DNA of 64,000 nt, taken from assembly GCF_035917575.1 (NCBI RefSeq), contig NZ_CP109090.1:6138001-6202000 (forward strand). The letters run 5' to 3'. Positions 16,232 to 25,012 of the stretch are shown here, in pieces; the first letter of the stretch is position 1, and the number at the start of each line of letters is the position of its first letter. The notes beneath the pieces are model-generated. The model searched no databases, was not told where the DNA came from, and saw only the letters and a list, made by a program, of their open reading frames with translations. This stretch comes from Streptomyces sp. NBC_01788. Its GTDB lineage: Bacteria > Actinomycetota > Actinomycetes > Streptomycetales > Streptomycetaceae. A program made the translations under genes and the position numbers.

Positions 16232-17689
16232 ATGAGCGCAACGCGTACGGGCACGGACCATGTCGTCGTCATCGGGGCCGGGATCGCGGGGCTGGCCGCC
16301 GCGCACCGGCTGTTGCGGCAGGGGGCGCGGGTGACCGTGCTGGAGGCGGCCGAGCGCGTCGGCGGCAAGCTGCTGCCGGGCGAGATCGCGGGCGTCCGCG
16401 TCGACCTGGGCGCCGAGTCGATGCTCGCCCGCCGCCCCGAGGCCGTGACCCTCGCGCGGGAGATGGGACTGGCGGACCACCTCCAGCCGCCCGCCACGGC
16501 GAGCGCCTCCATCTGGACCCGCGGCGCCCTGCGCCCCATGCCGAAGGGGCACGTCATGGGCGTCCCCGGCACCGCCTCCGCGCTGTCCGGCGTGCTGTCC
16601 GAGGAGGGCCTGGCCCGTATCGAGCGCGACGCCGGGCTGCCCCGCACGGAGGTCGGCGACGACGTGGCCGTCGGCGAGTACGTGGCCGCCCGCCTGGGCC
16701 GAGAGGTCGTCGACCGCCTGGTGGAGCCCCTGCTCGGCGGGGTCTACGCCGGTGACGCCTACCGCATCTCGATGCGCTCGGCCGTCCCCCAGCTCTTCCG
16801 GGCCGCGCAGACCCACGACTCGCTGCTGGAAGGGGTCCGCGAGATCCAGGCCGCGGCGGCCGCCGCGCAGCAGACCGGGCCGGTGTTCATGGGCATCGAG
16901 GGCGGCGTGGGCCGACTGCCGCTCGCGGTCGCGGAGTCGGTGCGGGCCCGCGGCGGCGAGATCCTCACCGGGACCCCGGTGACGGAGCTGCGCAGGCAGG
17001 ACCGTACGTCCTGGCAGGTGACCGCCGGCGACCGCGTGCTGCACGCCGACGCGGTGATCGTCGCCGTGCCCGCGCCCGTCGCCGCCGGGCTGCTGAGCGC
17101 CGAGTCCCCGGAGGCCGCCGCCGAACTGCGGGCCGTCGAGTACGCCTCCATGGCCCTGATCACCCTCGCCTACCGCCGCGCCGACGCCACCACCCTGCCC
17201 GAGGGCAGCGGCTTCCTGGTGCCCCCCGTCGACGGCCGCACCATCAAGGCGTCCACCTTCGCCTCCCGGAAGTGGGGCTGGATCGCCGAGGAGGACCCGG
17301 ACGTGGTCGTACTGCGCACCTCGGTGGGGCGGTACGGCGAGACGGAGATCCTCCAGCGCGACGACGCCGGCCTCGTCGACGTCTCCCGGCACGACCTGCG
17401 TGAGGCGACCGGCCTGGACGCCGCGCCCCTGGAGACCCGCGTCACCCGCTGGACCGACGGACTGCCCCAGTACCCGGTCGGCCACCACGCGCGCGTGGCC
17501 CGCATCCGCGAGCACGTCGGCAAGCTGCCCGGTCTGGCGGTGTGCGGCGCGGTGTACGACGGAGTGGGCATCCCCGCGTGTGTCGCGAGCGCGTACGCGG
17601 CCGTGGACCAGCTGCGGGGTGACCTTCGGGGTCTGCAGGAGCTCACCGCGGCCCCGGTGCAGAGTCTGCACGGCGGAGCGGGAGAATAG
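16232..17689 (+). CDS. hemY: Coproporphyrinogen III oxidase (HemY/CgoX, formerly HemG-type)
   Basis: A 485-residue FAD enzyme. The N-terminal dinucleotide motif [20 protein letters not shown] is followed by [20 protein letters not shown] and a central [20 protein letters not shown] that is diagnostic of protoporphyrinogen/coproporphyrinogen oxidases. The C-terminal [17 protein letters not shown] and [16 protein letters not shown] complete the FAD site. In actinobacteria this enzyme oxidises coproporphyrinogen III to coproporphyrin III, before iron insertion and decarboxylation. hemQ starts 4 nt after its stop, so the two steps are co-expressed. The start ATG is at 16232. Confidence 0.93.
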   Translation: MSATRTGTDHVVVIGAGIAGLAAAHRLLRQGARVTVLEAAERVGGKLLPGEIAGVRVDLGAESMLARRPEAVTLAREMGLADHLQPPATASASIWTRGALRPMPKGHVMGVPGTASALSGVLSEEGLARIERDAGLPRTEVGDDVAVGEYVAARLGREVVDRLVEPLLGGVYAGDAYRISMRSAVPQLFRAAQTHDSLLEGVREIQAAAAAAQQTGPVFMGIEGGVGRLPLAVAESVRARGGEILTGTPVTELRRQDRTSWQVTAGDRVLHADAVIVAVPAPVAAGLLSAESPEAAAELRAVEYASMALITLAYRRADATTLPEGSGFLVPPVDGRTIKASTFASRKWGWIAEEDPDVVVLRTSVGRYGETEILQRDDAGLVDVSRHDLREATGLDAAPLETRVTRWTDGLPQYPVGHHARVARIREHVGKLPGLAVCGAVYDGVGIPACVASAYAAVDQLRGDLRGLQELTAAPVQSLHGGAGE

Positions 17690-17693
17690 CCTC

Positions 17694-18425
17694 ATGAGTG
17701 ACGACGCCCCCACCACCGAGTCCGGCAGGGTCCCGAACAAGGGCAAGCTGGCCAAGGACCTCAACGAGGTCATCCGCTACACGCTGTGGTCCGTCTTCAA
17801 GCTGAAGGACCTGCTCCCCGAGGACCGCGCGGGCTACGCGGACGAGGTCCAGGAGCTGTTCGACCAGCTCGCCGCCAAGGGCGTGACCATCCGCGGCACG
17901 TACGACCTCTCGGGCCTGCGCGCCGACGCCGACCTCATGATCTGGTGGCACGCCGAGACCAGCGACCAGCTCCAGGAGGCGTACAACCTCTTCCGCCGTA
18001 CGCGGCTCGGCCGCGCCATGGAGCCGGTGTGGTCGAACATGGCGCTGCACCGCCCCGCCGAGTTCAACCGCTCGCACATCCCGGCGTTCCTCGCCGACGA
18101 GACGCCGCGCGACTACGTCAGCGTGTACCCGTTCGTGCGCTCCTACGACTGGTACCTGCTGCCCGACGAGGACCGCCGCCGCATGCTCGCCGACCACGGC
18201 AAGATGGCCCGGGGCTACCCGGACGTGCGCGCCAACACGGTCGCGTCCTTCTCCCTCGGCGACTACGAGTGGGTCCTCGCCTTCGAGGCCGACGAGCTGC
18301 ACCGCATCGTCGACCTCATGCGCCACCTGCGCGCCTCCGAGGCCCGCCGGCACGTGCGCGAGGAGATCCCGTTCTTCACCGGGCGCCGCAAGGACATCGC
18401 CGAGCTGGTGGCCGGTCTGGCCTGA
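17694..18425 (+). CDS. hemQ: Coproheme decarboxylase HemQ/ChdC
   Basis: A 243-residue chlorite-dismutase-fold enzyme that oxidatively decarboxylates coproheme III to haem b, the last step of the coproporphyrin-dependent pathway. The diagnostic stretch is [20 protein letters not shown], including the conserved Tyr region; [20 protein letters not shown] and the [20 protein letters not shown] terminus also match the family. The first 15 residues are a disordered acidic/Thr-Ser tail. It is separated by 4 nt from hemY and ends at a strong hairpin terminator shared with the convergent S33 peptidase gene. Confidence 0.95.
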   Translation: MSDDAPTTESGRVPNKGKLAKDLNEVIRYTLWSVFKLKDLLPEDRAGYADEVQELFDQLAAKGVTIRGTYDLSGLRADADLMIWWHAETSDQLQEAYNLFRRTRLGRAMEPVWSNMALHRPAEFNRSHIPAFLADETPRDYVSVYPFVRSYDWYLLPDEDRRRMLADHGKMARGYPDVRANTVASFSLGDYEWVLAFEADELHRIVDLMRHLRASEARRHVREEIPFFTGRRKDIAELVAGLA

Positions 18426-18432
18426 CGCGTGC

Positions 18433-18466
18433 CGGTGTCCCGGGGCCGACGGGCCCCGGGACACCG
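18433..18466. terminator. Bidirectional hairpin terminator between hemQ and the S33 peptidase
   Basis: A perfect 15-bp GC-rich stem (CGGTGTCCCGGGGCC and its complement) closes on the 4-base loop GACG, 7 bases after the hemQ stop and 15 bases before the convergent peptidase stop. No U-tract follows, as is usual in Streptomyces. Confidence 0.85.
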
Positions 18467-18481
18467 ACACGGCCCCGCCGC

Positions 18482-20146
18482 TCAGCGGTGGGCGTCGGTC
18501 CGGCCGGTCGCCCGCTGCAAGGCCTCACGCAACTGGCGTACGCGGGTCTCCTGGAACGTCGGGCCGTGCGGCCGCGGCTCCGCGCGCGGCGCGCACACCG
18601 CCTGCGGCCGCGGCAGGCGGCCCTGGAGCAGGTAGGCGTCCAGATGCGCGTTGACGCAGGCGTTCGGCCCGCCCGCGATGCCGTGGGTGCCCGCGCCCCG
18701 CTCGGTCACCAGCGCCGAACCGGCCAGCCGCCCGCGCAGCTCCAGGGCGCCCGCGTACGGCGCGGCCGCGTCCCGTTCGGCGGCCAGGATCAGCGTCGCC
18801 GGCAGCTCGCCGGGGCCGGTCCTCACGTCCAGGGGCCGCTGCCGGGGCGCCGGCCAGTAGGCGCACGGCAGGTTCGCCCACACATTGCTCCAGGTCTCGA
18901 ACGGCGCCACCCGCGCGAGCCGTGTGTTGTCCCGGTCCCAGACCGCGAAGTCCGTCGGCCAGGAAGCGTCGTTGCACTCCACGGCCGTGTAGACCGCGCT
19001 GCCGTTCTCCCCTGCGGCGGCCCCCTCCCGGTGCGGGGCCGCCAGCGCGACCAGCGGCTTCGGGTCGCCCTTCAGATACGCCGACAGGGCCTTGGCGCTG
19101 CCCGGCCAGTAGTCGTCGTAGTACCCGGCCGTCAGGAACAGGCCCTGCAACTGGCCCGGTCCCACCGAGCCGCCCGCCGGTTCGGCGGCGAGCCGCTCCC
19201 GCGCCCTCTCGTAGCTCCTCTGCACCTGCCCGGCCGTACGGCCCAGCGCGTACACGTCGTCGTGCCGCGCCGTCCACTCGCGGAAGTCCGCCCAGCGGGC
19301 CTCGAACGCGGCCGACTGGTCCAGGTTGGCTCGGTACCAGATCCGGTCGGGCGCCGGGTTCACCGCGGCGTCGAAGACCATCCGGCGGACGTGCGTGGGG
19401 AACAGCGTGGCGTACAGCGCACCGAGGTAGGTGCCGTACGAGGCGCCCACGAACGTCAGCCGGTCCTCGCCCAGCGCCGCCCGCAGCACGTCCAGGTCGC
19501 GGGCGTTGTTGAGGGAGTTGTAGTGACGCAGGGACTCGCCCGCGCGCCGGGCGCAGCCGCCCGCGTACGCCTTGGCCTCGGCGACGCGCTGCTCCTTGTA
19601 CGCCCGTGAGGGGTGCGTCGGCGCTGCTCTGGGCGCCCTGAGCTCGAAGAAGTCCTTCGGGTCCTGGCAGGACAGCGGGGCCGACCGGCCCACCCCGCGC
19701 GGGGCGTAGCCGACGAGGTCGTACGCGGAGGCGACGCGCTTCCACTCCGGCAGCAGGCCCATCAGCGGGAAGGAGGTGCCGTCGGCGCCCGGACCGCCCG
19801 GGTTGAACACGAGAGCGCCCTGACCGGGCACTCTGCGCTTGCTGTTGCGCGGGTCCTTGTGCGTGGCCCGCACCCGGCTGACAACGAGCCGGATCCGCTT
19901 GCCGTCGGGGTGCGCGTAGTCGAGGGGCACCTGGACCGTGCCGCACTCCATGGTCCGGGGCAGCTCCCGCGCCTCCGGGCACGCGCCGAAGTCGATCCCG
20001 GCCGCCCGCGCCCACGCCGCGGCGACGACGGCGCCACGCAGTTCCGCCGCGGCACCGGGGAGGCGCGCGGCGGAGGAGGCGGGGGCGCCGACGAGGGCGG
20101 TGAGGACCAGGGACCCGGCGGCCGTCCAGACGGCGGCAGCGGTCAT
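18482..20146 (-). CDS. Secreted alpha/beta-hydrolase, S33 (tripeptidyl-aminopeptidase-like)
   Basis: A 554-residue exported enzyme with a Sec-type leader (VWTAAGSLVLTALVGAPASS). The family pattern is clear: ECGTVQVPLDYAHPDGKRIR, the oxyanion region LVFNPGGPGADGTSF, DLVGYAPRGVGRSAPLSC, the nucleophile elbow FVGASYGTYLGALYA (GxSYG), then the TAP C-terminal domain with LILAAERDAAAPYAGALELR carrying the Asp and GAGTHGIAGG carrying the His. Several Cys suggest extracellular disulfides. Relatives SlpD/SlpE and Tap remove peptides from the N-termini of secreted proteins. It appears monocistronic and convergent with hemQ. Confidence 0.9.
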   Translation of the reverse strand: MTAAAVWTAAGSLVLTALVGAPASSAARLPGAAAELRGAVVAAAWARAAGIDFGACPEARELPRTMECGTVQVPLDYAHPDGKRIRLVVSRVRATHKDPRNSKRRVPGQGALVFNPGGPGADGTSFPLMGLLPEWKRVASAYDLVGYAPRGVGRSAPLSCQDPKDFFELRAPRAAPTHPSRAYKEQRVAEAKAYAGGCARRAGESLRHYNSLNNARDLDVLRAALGEDRLTFVGASYGTYLGALYATLFPTHVRRMVFDAAVNPAPDRIWYRANLDQSAAFEARWADFREWTARHDDVYALGRTAGQVQRSYERARERLAAEPAGGSVGPGQLQGLFLTAGYYDDYWPGSAKALSAYLKGDPKPLVALAAPHREGAAAGENGSAVYTAVECNDASWPTDFAVWDRDNTRLARVAPFETWSNVWANLPCAYWPAPRQRPLDVRTGPGELPATLILAAERDAAAPYAGALELRGRLAGSALVTERGAGTHGIAGGPNACVNAHLDAYLLQGRLPRPQAVCAPRAEPRPHGPTFQETRVRQLREALQRATGRTDAHR

Positions 20147-20345
20147 CGCGTATCCCTTCGGTGCACGGCAGCGACAGAAGCGATGTTTCGTTCACCTCGG
20201 CGGCAAGGACAAGCACCGCCCGCCGGTGTCGCGGCCGATGCCCCCGACGCGCCCCGGGCGGGCCCCGGCGCCGGGCGCACACTCCGGCACGCACGGCCGC
20301 CGCACGCCCGCCCGTCGGTTCCGTCGGCGTCGATCGCAGCAGGCC

Positions 20346-21170
20346 CTAGCGGTCCCGGGAAGCCTGGCCGTGCGGGGGTCGGTTGCGTGCGGGGCGGTCC
20401 TGCGTGGGCCGGTCGTGGTGGGCGAAGGCGGCGCGCAGGTTCGGTTCGCCGATCGCGTCGATGCCACGTACGGCCACGGATGCCAGGTACGCGCGCTCGT
20501 CGCTGAAGCCGTTCATGTGGCGGGCCAGGCTGCCGAGCAGGCGCTGGCCGGCCGGAGAGGCCCAGCGCGAGTACGGGTGGACCTCGAAGCGGGCGATGAC
20601 CAGGCAGCTCAGGGTCAGCGCGAGCGGCAGCGCGAACCAGAGGGCGATCAGCTCCCGGGGCATCCCGGTCGGGCCGGGCAGCAGCAGCGCGGTCAGGCTC
20701 AGGGCGAGGACGGCCAGCGCGGCGATCCGCACGCGGCGGACCCCGGCCGCGATCGTGGACCCGTCCCCGTCCGGCACGGCGAGACCTGCCCTGACGAGTC
20801 GGTCGGCGAGGCCGCGCACCGCTTCCGCGGTGGCCGCCGCCGCGCGCACCGGCGCGATCCGGGACTGCCCCTCCGGGCCGATCGCCCCTATGACGGAACG
20901 CTCCATCTCGTCCCGCCCGCGCGGGTCGACGACCGTCGCCCAGCCGGTGTGCGCGAGCAGCAGCCGACGCTGGCGCGCCATGGAGACCAGGGTCAGCTCG
21001 GCGACCCGCGCCGGTCCGCCCGAGAGGAACGCCGCCTCGTAGAGCGTCAGATCGCGGCCCCGGCCGGCGTCCACGTCGACGGCCGCGGCGCGCACCGCGG
21101 CCAGGCACAGCCGCAGGCATGCCGTGCCCGCGAAGGCCCAGGCCAGAAGCAGGAGAAGGACCCAGAACAT
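20346..21170 (-). CDS. TIGR04222-type membrane protein next to the MNIO enzyme
   Basis: A 274-residue protein with a membrane-spanning N-terminus (FWVLLLLLAWAFAG), the segment LTLYEAAFLSGGPARVAELT that I associate with the TIGR04222 domain, and two more helices near 145-165 and 172-195. The C-terminal part after RWASPAGQRLLGSLARHMNG is soluble. Related streptomycete proteins, as I recall them, often end in long Gly/Cys-rich tails; this one ends in a His/Arg/Pro-rich tail without Cys. It lies 125 bases downstream of the MNIO gene on the same strand. No function is established for the family. Family assignment is from memory of the motif. Confidence 0.7.
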   Translation of the reverse strand: MFWVLLLLLAWAFAGTACLRLCLAAVRAAAVDVDAGRGRDLTLYEAAFLSGGPARVAELTLVSMARQRRLLLAHTGWATVVDPRGRDEMERSVIGAIGPEGQSRIAPVRAAAATAEAVRGLADRLVRAGLAVPDGDGSTIAAGVRRVRIAALAVLALSLTALLLPGPTGMPRELIALWFALPLALTLSCLVIARFEVHPYSRWASPAGQRLLGSLARHMNGFSDERAYLASVAVRGIDAIGEPNLRAAFAHHDRPTQDRPARNRPPHGQASRDR

Positions 21171-21295
21171 GACGCGTTTCTATGCCAGAGGCCTGGGAAA
21201 CGCCATGCCCTGTTCGCCATCCGGACAGAGTGTTTCCGGTATGTGACGTTCCGTTTGTTTGCCGAGGTCAGGGCGTCGGGGTGGCGGGGCCGGGC

Positions 21296-22624
21296 TCAGC
21301 GGCCCAGCAGCACCCGCTGGGCCGCGCGGGCCACCCGTGCCGCCGGGCGGCGCGACCGGGGCGCCGGACCCGAGCGGTCCAGCCACCACTCCCGCAACTC
21401 CCGCCGGACGCCCGCGTCGTGAGGCCGGCCGGCGAGCAGCAGGGACTCCGTGAACTCCAGGGCGTCCTGCCGGTAGCCCCCGGTCATCGGGTGCGTCTGC
21501 GCATAGGAGAGGAACGCGGTCCGGTAGCCCTCGCCGAGCAGCACCGGCAGTTCGGGCGCCACCTTGGCCACGACGTCCGCGCGCTTCGCGGCCAGCGAGC
21601 GCGCCTGCACGCCGATGCGTACCCGGTCGAACCCCTCCGGCGCGGGCGTCCCGGCGACGAGCGCCGAGAGCAACGAGGTCTGCGCGAGCGCGAGCCGCTG
21701 CCGCGCGGCCTCGGTGCCGGCCGCCCGCCGCTCCGGTCCGGGCGCGACATCGGAGACGGGCGTCGGGTCGGCGTCGGGGACGGGGCGCACGGGCGCCGTG
21801 CGTCCCGACTCCACCGCCGTTGCGATGGCCGCCAACTCCCGCTCCAGATCGCTCGGTTCGGGGAAGTTCTCGTCGCGTTCCAGCAGGACCCCCGGTGGGG
21901 CGACGTGCGAGGCGAGGTCGGTCAGGATGTCGAGGACCGGGCGCGGCACCGGGTGGGCGTGGCTGTCGTGCCAGACGCCGTCCCGTTCGAAGCCGCCCGC
22001 CACATGGACGTACGCGATGGCTTCGAGGGGGAGTTCGGCCAGCGCCAGAGCCGGGTCCTCGCCCCGGTTGACGTGGTTGGTGTGCAGATTGGCCACGTCG
22101 ATCAGCAGCCTCACCCCCGTGCGGTCGGCCAGCTCGTACAGGAACTGCCCCTCCGTCAGCTCCTCCTCCGGCCAGGCCAGCAGCGCGGCGATGTTCTCCA
22201 CGGCGAGCGGCACGGGCAGTGCCTCCTGCGCGATACGGACGTTCTCGCACAGCACGTCGAGAGCGTCGCGGGTGCGCGGCACGGGCAGCAGATGCCCTGC
22301 CTCCAGCCGCGGCGAGGCGGTCAGCGCGCCGCCCGCGCGGACGAACGCGATGTGCTCGGTGACCAGTGGCGAGCCGAGCGCCCGCGCCCGCTCGGCGAGG
22401 GCGGTCAGCCGGCCCTCGTCCGGCCGGTCGGCCCCGCCGAGGCCGAGCGAGACCCCGTGCGGGACCACGGTCACCCCGCGGCCGCGCAGGCGCAGCAGCG
22501 ACTCGGGCGGATGCGCGGGGCACACGTTCTCGGCGACGACCTCGACCCAGTCGATGCCCGGCATCTCCTCCACCGCGTCCGCGATCTCCGGCCGCCACCC
22601 GATCCCCGTCCCGAGCCGCTCCAT
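21296..22624 (-). CDS. MNIO (DUF692) family iron oxidase with fused DUF2063-like partner domain
   Basis: A 442-residue protein. Residues 1-265 are a DUF692 TIM barrel with the expected metal ligands: H56 ([12 protein letters not shown]), E90/H91 (TEHIAFV), E143 (LAVENIAAL), D176 and H181/H184 ([14 protein letters not shown]), H207 (AYVHVAGGF), D220/H222/H224 (DSHAHP) and E249 (LLERDENFP). After a Pro-rich linker, residues about 290-425 ([40 protein letters not shown]) resemble the DUF2063 partner proteins that present substrate peptides to MNIO enzymes. MNIOs such as MbnB and TglH modify Cys residues of ribosomal peptides. The ATG at 22624 with GGGGGCAGG upstream was preferred over a TTG at 22654. 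No obvious short precursor gene is adjacent. Confidence 0.82.
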   Translation of the reverse strand: MERLGTGIGWRPEIADAVEEMPGIDWVEVVAENVCPAHPPESLLRLRGRGVTVVPHGVSLGLGGADRPDEGRLTALAERARALGSPLVTEHIAFVRAGGALTASPRLEAGHLLPVPRTRDALDVLCENVRIAQEALPVPLAVENIAALLAWPEEELTEGQFLYELADRTGVRLLIDVANLHTNHVNRGEDPALALAELPLEAIAYVHVAGGFERDGVWHDSHAHPVPRPVLDILTDLASHVAPPGVLLERDENFPEPSDLERELAAIATAVESGRTAPVRPVPDADPTPVSDVAPGPERRAAGTEAARQRLALAQTSLLSALVAGTPAPEGFDRVRIGVQARSLAAKRADVVAKVAPELPVLLGEGYRTAFLSYAQTHPMTGGYRQDALEFTESLLLAGRPHDAGVRRELREWWLDRSGPAPRSRRPAARVARAAQRVLLGR

Positions 22625-22734
22625 CCTGCCCCCGCCCCCCTCTTGCCTCCACAACGGTGCACGTGACGGGGGTATGGCCCGGGCGCCGGGCCCCGAACCC
22701 CGCGGCCCGCACCTTCAGAGCAACATTTGAGCTA

Positions 22735-22950
22735 GGGTCTTTCGTTTGGATCAGGCCGGATCAGGGAGCGGGGTCTGGTGCTGGGGCACCTCCCACGCCG
22801 TTCAGGCAGTGGGGGAGCGTCGCAAGGCGGAGGAGGGCGGCAGGGCGGAGCCCTGCCAACCGACGACAACGCGGCTGGGGGTGCCCCCTGCTCGAAGAGC
22901 TTGGGGGAGCGGTGCCAGGGCCCGCGAGCCCGGCATGATCCAAACGAGAG
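22735..22950. mobile_element. MITE-like element with inverted terminal repeats
   Basis: Left end GTCTTTCGTTTGGATCAGG and right end CATGATCCAAACGAGAG are inverted copies (about 19 of 21 positions match in TTCGTTTGGATCA-GCCGG). The interior has no gene but two nested hairpins of the CTCCCAC...GTGGGGGAG and CCCCCTGCTC...GAGCTTGGGGG type that are widespread in Streptomyces intergenic DNA. The right end touches the stop codon of the PTH2-like gene. It is interpreted as a non-autonomous element mobilised in trans; target-site duplications were not identified. Confidence 0.6.
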
Positions 22951-22953
22951 GCG

Positions 22954-23711
22954 CTAAGCCCCGCCGTGGGCCCGGAGCCGGTCCGGGCGCAGCGCGGGGT
23001 GGTCGGCGACGACCGTGCAGGAGCCGGGGGCGATCTCCGTGAAGCCGGTGTCGCGCACCACCGGCAGTCCGCCGGAGGTGAGTTCCGCCCAGTGGGCGGG
23101 TCGGCGGTGCGGACGGTGAGCGGGAAGTCCGCGTCCCGCCAGGCCGTGCGCCGCTCGTCGGACAGTTCCCACCAGGCGAGCTGGGCGCCGTGACCGGCCT
23201 GGGCCATCGCCTTGCCCGCGGACATGTCCAGCCGGGGGCTCATCCACAGCACCGGGACGTCCGGGTCCGGCGCGGCGGGCGGCTCCGGGTCGTCGAGCTC
23301 GGTGCCGGAGACCTGGAGCTTGGCCAGGTCCTTCGGCCAGCCGTCCAGCGGTACGGGCGGGAAGACCCGCACCTGCGCCGCCGTGCCGGTGACGGTGATG
23401 CCGGGCAGGGCCTCGGCCCGCCGCCACTCGGTGCCACGCGCCCGCCGCACCACCTTGCGGATCCGGGCGTCCTGCCAGTCCCGCACGGCCCGCGCCCACT
23501 CCCCGTCACCGGCCGAGCGCTCGTCGGCGAGCAGCACCAGGACCGCTCGGGCGGCGGTCTCCAGGGCGTCCGTACGGGCCGGGGGAGCGGCCCGCTCGAT
23601 CCGCACCACCAGCGGCAGCACGAACTGCCGCGCCTGGTCGCGTGCGCCGGGCTCGGACCGGAACGGGCTGTCCTGCGGAGTGGTGGCCGTGGTGCTCTCG
23701 TCGGTGCTCAC
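22954..23711 (-). pseudogene. Peptidyl-tRNA hydrolase 2-like protein, 1-nt frameshift
   Basis: From GTG 23711 the frame encodes about 205 residues including LWMSPRLDMSAGKAMAQAGH and GAQLAWWELSDERRTAWRD, the PTH2-like signature (the Lys and the G-K-x-x-A-Q-x-x-H motif), then FPLTVRTADP. At GACCCGCCC (complement of about 23093-23102) one base is missing; in the next frame the expected C-terminus AHWAELTSGGLPVVRDTGFT and EIAPGSCTVVADHPALRPDR follows to TAG 22954-22956. Repaired, it would be about 252 residues. The family hydrolyses peptidyl-tRNA, but actinobacteria rely on canonical Pth, so a lesion could be tolerated. Either a recent frameshift or a sequencing error in a C/G run is possible. 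Confidence 0.75.
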
Positions 23712-23813
23712 GGCGCCCAGTCTGCCAGCCGGCCCCGGCCGCCCCGGCTTCCGGCTGCCCCGTCTCCCGGCCACCCGAGCTCCCGGTCGGCACCGGTCCC
23801 TGGTCGACACCGG

Positions 23814-24033
23814 CTCCCGGCCGCTACTGGCTCCCGGCCGCTACTGGCTCCCGGTCGCTACTGGCTCCCGGTCGCTACTGGCTCCCGGTCGCTACTGGCT
23901 CCCGGTCGCCTCCGGCTTCCGGTCGCGGCCCCGGCCCCCCCGACCCACGGCTCTCGGTCGCGGCCCTGGCGGCCCCCGGCCGACGCCGGCTCCCGGCAGG
24001 CGCCGGCTCCCGGCAGGCGCCGGCTCCCGGTCG
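23814..24033. repeat. 17-bp minisatellite, two blocks
   Basis: Six head-to-tail copies of CTCCCGGYCGCTACTGG occupy 23814-23915. After a diverged spacer, three copies of RCGCCGGCTCCCGGCAG occupy 23983-24033, also with a 17-base period and a shared GGCTCCCGG core. They lie between the deacetylase stop and the PTH2-like start, both on the minus strand. A period of 17 is not a multiple of three and there is no conserved frame, so this is not coding. Confidence 0.85.
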
Positions 24034-24038
24034 GACCC

Positions 24039-24908
24039 TCAGGCGCGGTCGGTCGAGGCGGCGATCAGGTCGGAGACCTTCACCAGGCGGTAGCCCCTCT
24101 TGCGCAGCTCCGGTACGACGGCGCGCACCACGCGCTCGGTGGTGGGGGCGGCGCTGCGGGTGCAGTGCATGACCACGACCGAGCCCGGCTTGACCCCGTT
24201 CAGGACCTGCCTGGCCACGGCGTCCGCGTCCGTCGCGAACGCGTCTCCGCTCACCACGTCCCACTGCACCGCGGTGACGCCGAGACTGCTGAGCGCCCGC
24301 AGGGCCTGCTGGTCGTAGCAGCCGCCGGGGAAGCGGAAGTACGGCATCGGGTGCGGCACGCCCGCCTTGCGGAACGCCTCGTACGCGCCCTCCACGTCCG
24401 ACCGCATCCGGTCGGCGGGCACCCTGGGCAGTCCGTAGCAGTTCGCGGTGAACGCGTAGTGGCTGTAGGAGTGGTTGGCGAGCTCGAACAGGGGGTCGCT
24501 GCCGATGGAGCGGGCCTGGTCCGGGTACTGCTCGGCCCAGCGACCGGTCATGAACACCGTGGCCGGCGCCTTCAGGGCGCGCAGGGTGGTGATCAGCTCC
24601 GGGTTGTCGAAGTGCTCGCCCGCCGCCGCACGCGGTCCCTCGTCGGCGGTCATGTCCGCGTCGAAAGTGAGCGCGACCGTCTTCCCTTTGGTGCGGGGGC
24701 CGTTGCTGAACACGGGGGTCAGACCGCCGGGCCCCGGGGTGAGGGCCGGCGGCCGGGAGGGCGAGGGGCTGGCCGGTGCGGAGGGTGAGGCCGACGCGGA
24801 CTTCGAGGGGGCCGTCAGCCCGGCGCGGGGGCCCTCGTTGCCACCGCAGGCGGCCAGGGCGGCGCCGAGGGCGCAGACGGCGGTGATGCGTCGTACAAGT
24901 GTGATCAC
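24039..24908 (-). CDS. Polysaccharide deacetylase (NodB domain) lipoprotein
   Basis: A 289-residue exported enzyme. The leader ends in AALAAC (lipobox), then a Ser/Pro-rich linker. The NodB domain shows motif 1 VALTFDADMT (catalytic Asp and metal Asp), motif 2 FELANHSYSHY (HxxxH zinc ligands), motif 3 PYFRFPGGCYD, and motif 5 GSVVVMHC with the catalytic His. The family removes acyl groups from chitin, peptidoglycan or xylan oligomers; the lipid anchor suggests action at the cell wall. The GTG start at 24908 gives the only good leader. Downstream is the 17-bp minisatellite. Confidence 0.92.
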   Translation of the reverse strand: MITLVRRITAVCALGAALAACGGNEGPRAGLTAPSKSASASPSAPASPSPSRPPALTPGPGGLTPVFSNGPRTKGKTVALTFDADMTADEGPRAAAGEHFDNPELITTLRALKAPATVFMTGRWAEQYPDQARSIGSDPLFELANHSYSHYAFTANCYGLPRVPADRMRSDVEGAYEAFRKAGVPHPMPYFRFPGGCYDQQALRALSSLGVTAVQWDVVSGDAFATDADAVARQVLNGVKPGSVVVMHCTRSAAPTTERVVRAVVPELRKRGYRLVKVSDLIAASTDRA

Positions 24909-25012
24909 CCGATGAACATATGACCTTCTTCGATTACGGGAACGGTGGCATGGCCGCGCGGTCACCCACCCGGTGGCCGAGTGGTCCGGTGGCCCGGCGG
25001 TCCGGTCCCGGC

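Noticed and set aside
23814..23915. CRISPR-like array of six regular repeats
   Set aside because: The 17-base units are directly adjacent with no unique spacers, and no cas gene is present.
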